Shown here: positions 1 through 8,696 of the stretch, one piece after another
Position numbering within the stretch: the stretch's first letter is position 1
How the letters are laid out: each line of letters begins with the position of its first letter
Assembly: GCA_023230925.1 (NCBI GenBank)
Contig: JALNWK010000050.1
Coordinates: 1 to 20,873, forward strand
Length of the DNA stretch: 20,873 bases
From: Limnochordia bacterium
GTDB lineage: Bacteria; Bacillota; Limnochordia; DUMW01
Direction: 5' to 3'
Notes under the pieces: generated by a model
The model's input: the letters and a program-made list of their open reading frames with translations, nothing else
Database searches by the model: none
Told to the model about the DNA's origin: nothing
Translations under genes and position numbers: made by a program

Positions 1-110
1 ACGACGTAGACATGGTAGCCTAAACTACCAAAGCCCTCGACAGTATCACCAAGCATTCATGAGCAATTCTATAAGAAGGACAGCCATTGTAGCATAATGT
101 CCGAATTTAG

Positions 111-260
111 GGGGTCAGACCGGGTAAACGGAATCGTCCTAGCAGTACCGAAGGGCACCTGTTGGGGAATATAGCTGAGATTATTATCTATAACCGGGCA
201 TTGCCCGTGGCCGAACGGCAAATGATCGAGCGATATCTACAGGGTAAGTACGGTTTCTAG
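111..260 (+). pseudogene. 3' remnant of a LamG-domain gene
   Basis: The frame ending at the TAG at 258-260 reads GKRNRPSSTEGHLLGNIAEI, then a NRAL...ERYLQGKYGF tail. This closely matches the end of the LamG domain in the next gene (GKRHRPGSTEGHLDGDIAEI, then ERYLQEKYGF). An in-frame TAG at 108-110 and the lack of any start or similar sequence upstream show that only the last ~45 codons survive. The DNA has drifted clearly from the full copy, so this looks like an old duplicate or the end of a decayed tandem paralog rather than a recent copy. It is most likely not expressed as a protein. Confidence 0.7.
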
Positions 261-343
261 GGGCCAAGTCAACCGGTGTAGTTGATTTGAACCTTTTTAA
301 GCCTACTAGCATGGGGGAATTGTGCTCGAAGGAGAGAATTGTG

Positions 344-3300
344 ATGAAAAGGATAGTTATCGGGTTTTGCCTAATAGTGGGATTACTACCCGTAGTTTTT
401 AAAGCGGAGGCCGCTGAGTTTGTCATGCCTTATGGTGTGCAGCTTTGGTTAAGGGCAGACCGTGGGATTGAGACGGAAGATGGCAAAGTGACAGTCTGGG
501 AAGATCAGTCGCCAGCCCAAAACCATGCAGTATCAGAGTCGGGTGGTAGGCCGCGCTCGGTACCCAATGCGATCAACGGAATGCCAGTGGTCCGTTTTGA
601 TGGAGCGACAACGTACTTGCGGGTGTCTCACAGAGAGGAATTGAACACTAATAGTGGGCTGACGGTATTTGTTGTCTATAGTCATCAAAGTGGGTTTCGT
701 TTAATGCAGAAAAAGGATAATGCCAGTGGGTCACAGGATGATGCTTGGTTTGTCATGCCCTTAGGTGGTCTGTCGGTCTCCGGTAAATTGGAGAATGGGG
801 CACTGTTCGAGCGTGGGCAGATGTATCACCTGCAGACCGATGTCTACGATGTCAATAGGGGGCAGATCGGCATCTATTCGAATGGTATGTTGGTTGCTGA
901 GGTTGCGGATATCATGCATCAGATGTCTAATTCGGATGATGTCTACATTGGAAAAAGACATCGACCCGGGAGTACAGAGGGGCATCTTGACGGAGATATA
1001 GCGGAAATCATCATATTTAATCGGACATTATCTCAAGGAGAGCGGGAAAAAGTGGAACGTTATCTTCAGGAGAAGTATGGTTTTTCTAAAGGTGCCGCCG
1101 ATGAAGTAAAACGCCCAGGTCCATTTCCGGTCGTTGGGCATCGGGATTATCCGGGTACACTTCCGTTATTAGTTGGGACCGAAGATGGAGTTGGTCCTTT
1201 AAGCCTTCCGGTGCTTGACACCTATCCGTTAGGCTCGGCTTATGTATTTGACTCATTGCAGCCCGATCTATTCATTCGCGGTAGTGGTGGACCCTATGGT
1301 GGCTTGTATTTGTTCCCATGGAAACGAGTGGATTACGGTGTACCGGTGTTTGGTGTACCCATACTTGTGCAGGCACCATTCAAGAGCAATGCCGCTATTC
1401 TACAAACCGATGATCGCATCATCTATGGTTTCTATTTAGATGGACAGCAATTGGTTCGTACGGCGTTCGACCGGCAGACTTTTAGCTTCACGGAACAAGC
1501 CAGAATGACGTTGAAAGGTTTACCGACCACTCCACAGAATCTTGCTGTGAAGATTAACACCGACGGTACAGTAGATGTGATTTTGGAAATGCCGGATGGC
1601 GCCAGCTTGAATCCCGGAGGAGCTGACCGTTGGGAATCTGGTTTTCAGCCCTACGATGGTGCGGGGATCTGGAGAGGGGATATTCCATACCGGTATTTGT
1701 ACGTGGTCACTCTGGCTAGCTTATTTGATAAACCGATTGGTGATGCACGCCTTGCCTCGAGTACACAGAGGGAGATTCCTTTGGGTATACCTAACATGGC
1801 CTTTGTGAATCTAGGAGAGGGATCAGAACAAGACTTAATTGTTGGCACACGGTTTGGTAATCTAGTCTACTATCGCAACACTGTTCAGGATGGGGTTGAG
1901 TTAACACCTCAACGATATGCGGTGGGAGCCGACGGGAATGCCTTGCGCCATCCGACTATTCGACCCGCTGTTAGTGCATATCCTAATGGTGCAACCGGTG
2001 TATCAGATTTAATCGTCGGTGGTCAGGGTCTAATTTACTATTACCGATTTACAGGTGACTTCACCCCGAATGGCCGTCCGATTTATGATCAGCCTACCCC
2101 GCTGCTTCAAGAGGAGGCTGAGTTGTATGGAGGGACATTACCGGTCCTTAATACGGTGGATTGGAATGGCGATGGCGTATCGGATCTTATTGTTGGCAAC
2201 TCAGAGGGCCGGGTGCTATTCTTTGAGAATGTCGGTAGTAATGACGAACCTGCTTTTCTTCCCGGGGTTCCGGTGCCGGCTGGAGGGCAAGAGATCCATA
2301 TCCAAGGTGGATATCGCGGTAGCATTCAAGGAATTGGCGAGTCCAGGTGGGGATATAGTTGCCCTGCAGTTTTTGATTGGAATAGTGATGGATTACCCGA
2401 TATAGTTATGGGCGATATCACGGGGGCTTATACTGTTTTCATTAATCGGGGTGCGCCGACAAATCCTATCCTCGATGTGCAGCGACCGATCTACTGTGAT
2501 GGTCTTGAACTACACGGCCATTGGCGGGTCCAGCCTGCTATTGCTCGGCTTGGCGAGCGAATTGGTATGGTGATCATTGATGGTGATGGATATCTTCGAC
2601 TATACTGGCAAATTGATGATTACAACGTACAAGATGGTGGTAGACTTTTGCTAGATGACGGCAGTCCGATTTCCACATGCTATAGATATTCCGGGGCAAC
2701 AGGCAGGGCCAAACTTAGTTTCGCAGACTGGGATGGCGACGGAGTGTTGGATTTGATTATTGGTACTTCCCGTCAGAATGCGATACCCAATAGAGAAACA
2801 GGGTTTCCTCAACCAGCCTTTGGTCCATCCGCGGTGGCTAATGTGTTGTATATGAAAAACGTCGGTACCAACGAGAGACCTGTTTTCCGACACCCAGTTC
2901 CATTTGAGTATAAAGGAGAGGTTCTGAATCCCGGTGGAGCCCATGCCTGCGGGCCCACTGGGACTACTCTGGGTGGCGGAGGACTTAATCTGTTGGTGGG
3001 TAATGAAAGGGGCCGCATAATGCTTTACCGGCGTTTAGATCTGAGTCTCTTTGAGGCTCCGATCATGCGGATTAAGTCACCCACAGAGACTTCGGTGGTC
3101 AGCAGAACACTAGTGCCGGATATTATTGTGGAGTCTCCGGTCAGTGATTTGCGCCAGATTACAGTTAAACTAGGTGGTCAACAGGTCTATTCAGGAACCG
3201 ATCTTCCGGCGGATCTGTCAATTGATACCCTACAGTTTGCCGACGGTTATCACGTCCTCATGGTTACAGCAGAAAATGAAGCCGGGTTGACTACTGAGCA

Positions 3301-3787
3301 GACAGTGCGATTTCAGGTGAGTAATTGGTGGCGGATCATCGATGATTTCCGACCGCCTGAGTCCTCGGCATGGTTTGGTACAGTCAGCTGTTCACAAACT
3401 AGTGACGAATCTGCTGGTTGGACGTATGCATATACGCCTGATATTCTATTTGGCGATCCCAATCGAAAGGTGCGACAAGACAATAGCACTGAGTACTTGG
3501 TTTGGGAAACCACCGATTTATGGGAGTATCATCTAGAATTGTATTCCTTAGTCGAAGAAGTGGAGCAGGTGCTAGGCCTAGCTGTTTCAGGAGATGGTGC
3601 AACATGGCTGGAACTTGATTATGCTCCCATAGTCACCGAGCAACAGGATGATTGGTTTCACCTAGAGGTAAAAGGAGTGGTAACTGAAGAAACGCCGGTA
3701 CGATTCTTTCGGGTCGTCTTATACCAAAGCGACATCGGTGCGGACTGTGTTCAGCTGGGTCTAGTTAGGCTGAGGGGGACCAAGTAA
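344..3787 (+). CDS. Secreted LamG/VCBS-repeat protein, 1147 aa
   Basis: The start is ATG 344 (GTG 341 is an alternative). GGAGAG lies about 9 nt upstream and the next residues form a signal peptide (KRIVIGFCLIVGLLPVVF...AEA), so the more upstream TTG at 287 is unlikely. Residues about 25-250 resemble a concanavalin-like LamG domain (LWLRADRGIE, VTVWEDQS, PVVRFDGATTYL). From about 470 to 880 there are FG-GAP/VCBS-type propeller repeats with calcium-loop signatures DWNGDG (606-611), DWNSDG (678-683) and DWDGDG (795-800), each followed by a DLIVG-like strand. An Ig-like domain (about 895-985) and a C-terminal beta-sandwich follow. No LPXTG, SLH or other anchor is visible, and no catalytic motif was recognised. 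LamG and VCBS modules usually bind glycans or proteins, so a surface or released carbohydrate-binding role is inferred. An unrecognised catalytic domain in residues 250-600 cannot be excluded. Confidence 0.85.
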   Translation: MKRIVIGFCLIVGLLPVVFKAEAAEFVMPYGVQLWLRADRGIETEDGKVTVWEDQSPAQNHAVSESGGRPRSVPNAINGMPVVRFDGATTYLRVSHREELNTNSGLTVFVVYSHQSGFRLMQKKDNASGSQDDAWFVMPLGGLSVSGKLENGALFERGQMYHLQTDVYDVNRGQIGIYSNGMLVAEVADIMHQMSNSDDVYIGKRHRPGSTEGHLDGDIAEIIIFNRTLSQGEREKVERYLQEKYGFSKGAADEVKRPGPFPVVGHRDYPGTLPLLVGTEDGVGPLSLPVLDTYPLGSAYVFDSLQPDLFIRGSGGPYGGLYLFPWKRVDYGVPVFGVPILVQAPFKSNAAILQTDDRIIYGFYLDGQQLVRTAFDRQTFSFTEQARMTLKGLPTTPQNLAVKINTDGTVDVILEMPDGASLNPGGADRWESGFQPYDGAGIWRGDIPYRYLYVVTLASLFDKPIGDARLASSTQREIPLGIPNMAFVNLGEGSEQDLIVGTRFGNLVYYRNTVQDGVELTPQRYAVGADGNALRHPTIRPAVSAYPNGATGVSDLIVGGQGLIYYYRFTGDFTPNGRPIYDQPTPLLQEEAELYGGTLPVLNTVDWNGDGVSDLIVGNSEGRVLFFENVGSNDEPAFLPGVPVPAGGQEIHIQGGYRGSIQGIGESRWGYSCPAVFDWNSDGLPDIVMGDITGAYTVFINRGAPTNPILDVQRPIYCDGLELHGHWRVQPAIARLGERIGMVIIDGDGYLRLYWQIDDYNVQDGGRLLLDDGSPISTCYRYSGATGRAKLSFADWDGDGVLDLIIGTSRQNAIPNRETGFPQPAFGPSAVANVLYMKNVGTNERPVFRHPVPFEYKGEVLNPGGAHACGPTGTTLGGGGLNLLVGNERGRIMLYRRLDLSLFEAPIMRIKSPTETSVVSRTLVPDIIVESPVSDLRQITVKLGGQQVYSGTDLPADLSIDTLQFADGYHVLMVTAENEAGLTTEQTVRFQVSNWWRIIDDFRPPESSAWFGTVSCSQTSDESAGWTYAYTPDILFGDPNRKVRQDNSTEYLVWETTDLWEYHLELYSLVEEVEQVLGLAVSGDGATWLELDYAPIVTEQQDDWFHLEVKGVVTEETPVRFFRVVLYQSDIGADCVQLGLVRLRGTK

Positions 3788-4130
3788 AGAGCTGGTAACG
3801 AAGTGTAATGGAGGAAGCCCTGCATGGGTGTAGTCTAACTGGTGCAAGTTCCCAACATCCTCTGATAGCGGGATGTGTATAGCTGAAGACAAGTGTGTCC
3901 ATCGCAAGGTGGAACCTGAAGTAAGTCGGAGGCAAATCTCTGGTGTGACGGACAGAAATCGCACATAAAGCGGAGTATACCGGGCTATAGTCACCCTAGG
4001 TGGATACAGAGTGATTAGTATGACTATTGAAGGATAAAGACCTTGTAGGGGCTTATGATCTGCGAATAGGAAGTCAACAATCAAGAACTGAGGAAATGTT
4101 TCGAAACAGGGTCTATTAACAGGTCGGACT
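3788..4130 (+). mobile_element. Group II intron remnant (domain I-like RNA), no reverse transcriptase
   Basis: Starting at the stop codon of the LamG/VCBS gene, the sequence carries blocks I associate with domain I of bacterial group II introns: CTAACTGGTGCAAG, GTATAGCTGAAGACAAGTG, CTGAAGTAAGTCGGAGGCAA, GTGTGACGGACAGAAATC. Supporting stems can be seen: 3855-3860 with 3871-3876 (acatcc/ggatgt), tccat/gtgga around 3898-3913, gtgtga/tcgcac around 3943-3964, and 3987-3993 with 4021-4027 (atagtca/tgactat). No GUGYG 5' end, no LtrA-type ORF and no domain V hairpin were found, so the copy looks truncated at both ends and inactive. The identification rests on recalled sequence patterns; a covariance-model search would settle it. 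A stand-alone structured RNA is the alternative. Confidence 0.6.
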
Positions 4131-4179
4131 AAGTGTGATCCTTCTAGCGATACAACCTAAAATGCCATGGTTGCTTTCC

Positions 4180-4227
4180 GATAGGAACCTGATAGGCTTG
4201 ATAGTTGTAGCCTATCAGGTTCCTATC
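4180..4227. terminator. Perfect 19-bp inverted repeat between convergent genes
   Basis: The arms 4180-4198 (gataggaacctgataggct) and 4209-4227 are exact reverse complements, with a 10-nt loop. The repeat sits seven bases past the stop of the minus-strand sialidase-fold gene and downstream of the plus-strand unit, where a bidirectional terminator would be expected. Neither side has a good T-run, so rho-independent termination is not certain. The 19-bp stem is longer than most terminators. Confidence 0.55.
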
Positions 4228-4233
4228 TTAACG

Positions 4234-5619
4234 TCAGTCTAAAACGTTACTAATAGACCGGAAGTTCTCTATTCTGTGGAATGTAATATGGTTGGCGTTA
4301 TGAAAATTCCAAGCGCCATTAATAGCGGTTCTTGATAGGAAGAGTATATCGTCATGGTCGATTAGCCAGTCCACGTACTGAAAGCCGACTTTCGTTAGAT
4401 CCTCAGGCCACCCATTGTCCTCGTAGTTAAGGATGTCCGCCTCAATATTCCAGTTTACTAGGTTGGTTGATGAAACCAAGGTCAGTACATTTCGCTGGTT
4501 CACATTCTCGGTGGTGACACGATTAACAAGGGACCAATACTTTTTGGATTGTTCATCGTATAGAATTGTAAACTTGGACATGTTACCCTCAAAATCAATT
4601 ACTTGTCGGAATTTGAGCGGTGCCGCAGGACGATCGGTATCAATGTCGAGCATAATCGCCTTGCCGTAGTCCGGCTGACCGCCCCTGGTATGATATCTAA
4701 GGATATTAACCAGCTTTCCGTTTGGTGTTACCACAACGTTCCCCTCAAGCATACTCGGGTTTTCACCGTTTCGGATTGCTCCGGGCCAGGTGGGATCGTA
4801 TGGTAAAAAGGGTGTTACAGTCCAGCTTTTTGGATCCAGCAAATCAGCATCCACCGGTGCAGATACTACCCCAGCGTCATGGCCGCCCAAACTCCAGGAG
4901 CCTAACTCAACTGCGCTGAACAGGCGACCTTGATATTCTAACACGGGCACAGGCGCCTTGTGTGGGCCGCCACTCTTACGGTCTCCAGCGGGTAGAATCT
5001 CCGTTGGCTCAGACCAAGTTCTTCCTTGGTCATCACTTCGCCGGATCAATAAGGCGCCGTACTCTGTGCTGGTTGAAAGCATATACAGGGCACTTCGGTG
5101 CAGAAAGAGTTTGCCCCAAAAGCAGGGAGAGATCTCAGATAGAAACTCCCAAGTGTTACCTTCATCACTCGACTGAAATACCAGGGTCAAGTTCTGCCCG
5201 TGATTGCCCCAGAAAACGTCGTGGGAAGCGATTAGCTTTCCCGTCGGCAGCTTTACAATGGATGGGCTAGCAGGTGAGCGACCCGAGAAATTATACGTGT
5301 AATCCTCGGGATGGATGTAGTTGACTGCTACCCCGGGAACAAAGCCGGTCCTAAATAGCCTTGTTGCACTTTCTACTAATACCTGTTCTTGATCATCTAA
5401 GGCCACAAGACGCAGTCTGTAATCAAGGCCGTTTTCTAGATTACTGATCATTGCCCTTTTTTGGTCGTGCTCAACGGAGAAGGAAACGCAATCATCCCAA
5501 TCCTTTCCCGAAGTCGTATACTGGATGGCGAGTGATACACCAGACGGAATGCCTGATTTCATCCAGTCGACTTGAAGTCTTCGATTATTTGGTGCTAACC
5601 GGGTAATATTTAGTTCCAC
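4234..5619 (-). CDS. Sialidase-fold (Asp-box/BNR repeat) protein, cytosolic, 461 aa
   Basis: The start chosen is GTG 5619, with GGAGG about nine bases upstream; an ATG further upstream (5664) lacks such a site. Residues about 4-92 look like a fibronectin type III-like beta-sandwich. Then comes a six-bladed propeller of the sialidase superfamily with two clear Asp boxes, SSDEGNTW (150-157) and SDDQGRTW (195-202). A conserved-looking GRSPASPSI segment (113-121) may supply an active-site arginine, but the classical RIP motif is absent. There is no signal peptide or membrane segment, so it should act in the cytosol, unlike secreted sialidases. Substrate and even catalytic activity are uncertain: it may be an exo-sialidase relative, another propeller glycosidase, or a binding protein. 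It is transcribed against both neighbours and so stands as its own unit. Confidence 0.75.
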   Translation of the reverse strand: MELNITRLAPNNRRLQVDWMKSGIPSGVSLAIQYTTSGKDWDDCVSFSVEHDQKRAMISNLENGLDYRLRLVALDDQEQVLVESATRLFRTGFVPGVAVNYIHPEDYTYNFSGRSPASPSIVKLPTGKLIASHDVFWGNHGQNLTLVFQSSDEGNTWEFLSEISPCFWGKLFLHRSALYMLSTSTEYGALLIRRSDDQGRTWSEPTEILPAGDRKSGGPHKAPVPVLEYQGRLFSAVELGSWSLGGHDAGVVSAPVDADLLDPKSWTVTPFLPYDPTWPGAIRNGENPSMLEGNVVVTPNGKLVNILRYHTRGGQPDYGKAIMLDIDTDRPAAPLKFRQVIDFEGNMSKFTILYDEQSKKYWSLVNRVTTENVNQRNVLTLVSSTNLVNWNIEADILNYEDNGWPEDLTKVGFQYVDWLIDHDDILFLSRTAINGAWNFHNANHITFHRIENFRSISNVLD

Positions 5620-6147
5620 GGCTTTCAACCTCCGTTTTGTCGATAATATGTTTACGCAAAACAAACACCAGACCCAAATACTAGCGAGAAGCTGTTAAGA
5701 CCATATGGTTGCGATTAAGTCGGCGAAGTTGCTAGAGACAATCTTGCGATATGTTTATCCTGCTACTTCCCAAAGGTTCAGTTTAATAGAACGTGGTTCT
5801 GTATTAATGTAATATATTCGACCTGGTACTGCCAAGTACCTGCTTGATTTCGTCTAATATATAGGCTGTAAGAGGATCGCGGTGTGATTTTTGGAGTTAG
5901 TGTTTTCTTACGTGTGACTGTACCGATTTAGTCTCCACCGATCCCCGTCGGATAACGCCATAGATCCGGTACTAGGAGTGTTTCGTATAAAGAGCTCCAC
6001 GATGATGACGCCTTGTCTGGTGGTATTGGTAATCTCTGACAGGCTAGTTTCCGCAATGATTCCTGTTGGTATTTCCTCTATATAGTGACGGTCTAAGCCC
6101 CATGCCTAAGGCGTCCCGCATTTACTTGCAGGGAATTGTTATTCCGG
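5620..6147. other. Long intergenic stretch with no clear gene
   Basis: This lies between the divergent sialidase-fold and phosphoesterase genes. No convincing complete gene is present. On the minus strand, 5908-6105 is a 66-codon open frame without a start codon, reading in part PTGIIAETSLSEITNTTRQG; it might be a gene remnant but matches nothing I recognise. AT-rich stretches near 5800-5870 could hold promoters for either gene. On the minus strand near 5732-5765 the sequence GCAGGATAAACATATCGC resembles the shared leader motif only weakly. Confidence 0.5.
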
Positions 6148-6186
6148 GAAGGAATTACTAAAACGATCTAGAAACTATATACTAAG
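6148..6186 (+). promoter_or_regulatory. Shared leader motif, copy 1 (before the phosphoesterase gene)
   Basis: GAAGGAATTACTAAAACGAT followed by CTAGAAACTATATACTAAG matches, with few substitutions and no gaps, a stretch at 11436-11474 before the LacI gene. The core CTAAAACGATCTAG is an imperfect palindrome centred on CG, as in LacI-family operators. TTACTA and TATATA, 15 bp apart, could also be a weak promoter. Function is inferred only. Confidence 0.5.
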
Positions 6187-6292
6187 GCGTGCATGAAACG
6201 TAACTAAACCGAAACAAAAGCGATATGAAGTGCTTTTATCTAGCGTAGGGGTTTGTTTGATCCTATTGATGTTAGATACGGAGGATGTGCTA

Positions 6293-8575
6293 ATGAAACT
6301 TAAACAGCAAAACCAGGTAATGTGCAGATTGTTCGTTGTAGTATTGGTATTCACAATATTCCTTGTACAACCGATGGGGGCACAGACTGTACTAGTCACT
6401 CCAGATCCTCAGCAGAAGCTTGAAGGAGATCTCCAATACGTCGAGGCCGAGACCTATCAACTAAAGCTTGTGCCAGTATCGGCGATGGAGTCTTCGCTTA
6501 CAACGGTCAGCTCACTAACCGTTGGCGCCAATTGGGCGGTTCAGGCAACAGAGAAAATATGTTTGGCGGGATTTGCTTCCATAGAAGAGAGCCTGCAACC
6601 TAAGATCACCCTTGAATGGTCGAAAGTATCTGGGGGTTGGCTGCCTTTATGGCGGATTCATCTTTGCATCGATGGACAAAAGCCCAATGAACTAGCTACG
6701 CTTACACCGAGCAAGGGGAGTACTTATCAGGCTCTTCTTAGTTATGACGCGGATAGTGGAGCCATTTCCTGGTGGGTTTTTGACACGACCCAGGAGAGCT
6801 TAGTGACCTCGGGAGGTCGTGGAAATATACCTAACCAAGGTGAGCTGAGTTCGGCAGTGGCTGGTGTTCTGCAGGAGAGGAGAGGCGGCACCACCGGTGT
6901 ATACGTTGAAGGTATACAGGTTTATCGGAAATATATACCTGTAGGTTCCCAGACGCAACTCCTTTCGGTGAAGGATAATCTGGCTCCCAAGTTCAAGTTT
7001 GAGCGAACGGAAGAGGCAATTACTCGTTTGCTGGTGCCAGGGGCTACTGCCCCGGGTGAGTATTCCCTCCGTTTCGTGAATCGGTCCACTGGCGAGGTTC
7101 ATGAGATCGGTCCCTTTGCTGCCGCAGGAGAGCAGAGGGATATTCCCCTATCGCTAATGAAGATTCCTCCCGGTGAGATAACCCTGGAGATGCTCTACAT
7201 AGACGATGGTCACGTTTGGTTAACTAGACGTTTCGACCTAACAATAGGTCGTTTGACTGTAGCCTATGATCGTATTGCATTCGAACGGGATGCTCGTAGG
7301 ATTCAATCGGCTGCACATATTCAGGCCGACTACGATACGGCCGGGCTTGGGGTGGAGATTATGGCAAACCTGTCCCGGCAGATCTGGGATGAGGAAGAGA
7401 AAAGATACTACAGTCAGGAATACCCTCCTGTACAGTGTTTTGCTGGGCTGCTGAGTATTGGCCAGGAGCCAACCACGGTTCCGTTATCCCTGGTCGTTCC
7501 CCAAGCCGAGAAGAAGGGGTTGTGGCAAGTTGAGTTCACTGCAGTAAGTGTTCCTGTGCTAGATACGGATAACCGTCGTGCCTCCCATTTGTTCACAGAC
7601 TTCTTGCCATCAATGAAGGCAAGTGAAGTGTATCCCTTCAGTATCGTTGTGCTGCCGGATACCCAGTATTATACCCAGGACCATCCTTACATCTTTACCC
7701 GTCAGACCGAGTGGCTGGCGGCCAACGCCCAGGATCAGAACATTCGCCTAATGCTACACGTCGGTGATATTGTGAACAACGGTACCCACACTCAATGGGA
7801 ACGGGCTGACCGAATACTGTCTGTGTTAGACGGTATTGTCCCCTATGTACTTGCCGTGGGTAATCATGATCTAGTGCCGCGGACTGGGAGTGTGCAAAAC
7901 CGCACCAGCACACTCTTTAACAATTACTTCCCAGTAAGTCGCTATCAGGATTTACCTTACTTTGGAGGTGTCTTTCAGGAAGGACGCCACGAGAATAGCT
8001 ACTATACGTTCCAGCTCGGTGGGGAGAGAATTCTTGTACTGTCTTTGGAGTTCGGACCTCGGGATGGGGTACTCGCATGGGCAAACCAGATCGTTGAGGC
8101 CTACGACGATCACCAGGTGATTATCATCACCCATACTTATACATCAACAAGCGGTAAGCGAATAACACCATCTACCACCAGTGCATCACCCCAAGCCTAT
8201 CCCATTTCCCAAGATCCCAATGAGACTGTGAATGATGGGGAACAGATGTGGGAGAAGCTTGTGCGCAAACACCAGAATATACGGTTGGTGCTGAGTGGAC
8301 ATACCAGTATCTCCACGATGCGAAGTGAGGTGGCCATTGGAGACCATGGCAACTTTGTGTATGAGATCCTAGCAGACTATCAAGGGGAGCCCAAAGGGGG
8401 TGAAGGGTGGCTGGTTCTGATGGAATTTTTGGATGAGCGTTTTATCGAAGTGAGGGCTTACTCGCCCTATTACGGTGAGTACGAGACGAAGAAATCTGTT
8501 CAAGGCTTTACGAATCACTTTATGATCGACCGACAGGAAGGCGTGATTCGACAGCTGGCAGTTATAACGGAGTGA
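6293..8575 (+). CDS. Secreted calcineurin-like metallophosphoesterase, 760 aa
   Basis: ATG 6293 is preceded by GGAGG (6280-6284) and begins a basic N-terminus plus hydrophobic core ending in PMGAQT, a Sec signal peptide; an in-frame GTG at 6230 would spoil it. Residues about 45-220 look like a concanavalin-like beta-sandwich and about 235-320 an Ig-like module. The metallophosphoesterase domain covers about 445-720: PDTQ (D456), GDIVNNG (D492), GNHD (N524-D526), ITHTY (H614) and GHTS (H670) give the usual metal ligands and proton donor, except that the last position of the common GHxH motif is serine. A GDHGN stretch follows. The family hydrolyses phosphomonoesters or phosphodiesters with two metal ions. 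Outside the cell the target could be a phosphorylated glycan, teichoic-acid-like polymer or nucleotide; nothing here decides. A shared leader motif lies 107 nt upstream of the start. Confidence 0.85.
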   Translation: MKLKQQNQVMCRLFVVVLVFTIFLVQPMGAQTVLVTPDPQQKLEGDLQYVEAETYQLKLVPVSAMESSLTTVSSLTVGANWAVQATEKICLAGFASIEESLQPKITLEWSKVSGGWLPLWRIHLCIDGQKPNELATLTPSKGSTYQALLSYDADSGAISWWVFDTTQESLVTSGGRGNIPNQGELSSAVAGVLQERRGGTTGVYVEGIQVYRKYIPVGSQTQLLSVKDNLAPKFKFERTEEAITRLLVPGATAPGEYSLRFVNRSTGEVHEIGPFAAAGEQRDIPLSLMKIPPGEITLEMLYIDDGHVWLTRRFDLTIGRLTVAYDRIAFERDARRIQSAAHIQADYDTAGLGVEIMANLSRQIWDEEEKRYYSQEYPPVQCFAGLLSIGQEPTTVPLSLVVPQAEKKGLWQVEFTAVSVPVLDTDNRRASHLFTDFLPSMKASEVYPFSIVVLPDTQYYTQDHPYIFTRQTEWLAANAQDQNIRLMLHVGDIVNNGTHTQWERADRILSVLDGIVPYVLAVGNHDLVPRTGSVQNRTSTLFNNYFPVSRYQDLPYFGGVFQEGRHENSYYTFQLGGERILVLSLEFGPRDGVLAWANQIVEAYDDHQVIIITHTYTSTSGKRITPSTTSASPQAYPISQDPNETVNDGEQMWEKLVRKHQNIRLVLSGHTSISTMRSEVAIGDHGNFVYEILADYQGEPKGGEGWLVLMEFLDERFIEVRAYSPYYGEYETKKSVQGFTNHFMIDRQEGVIRQLAVITE

Positions 8576-8639
8576 ATCAGGATAACCTAAGTCACACTCA
8601 CTTTGGAGAACGTTAGGTTTACCGTTTATTCACTGGACG

Positions 8640-8661
8640 GCTACCACTTTTAGTGGTGAGC
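8640..8661 (+). promoter_or_regulatory. Small hairpin in the leader of the secreted lyase gene
   Basis: accact (8643-8648), loop ttt, agtggt (8652-8657) is a perfect 6-bp stem, extended by gct/agc with one bulged base. It ends 20 nt before the GGAG ribosome binding site at 8681. It could be a weak terminator of the phosphoesterase unit or an operator or attenuator for the lyase; no T-run follows. Confidence 0.35.
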
Positions 8662-8696
8662 TTACCAGTAAAACAATGTAAGGAGAGCTCATTTCT

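Noticed and set aside
2055..2405. 116-codon open frame in another frame of the LamG/VCBS gene
   Set aside because: It lies wholly inside a convincing long gene, has no ribosome binding site and no recognisable family.
6230..6292. Upstream GTG start for the phosphoesterase
   Set aside because: It would put a second hydrophobic stretch before the signal peptide, while ATG 6293 has a well-spaced GGAGG.
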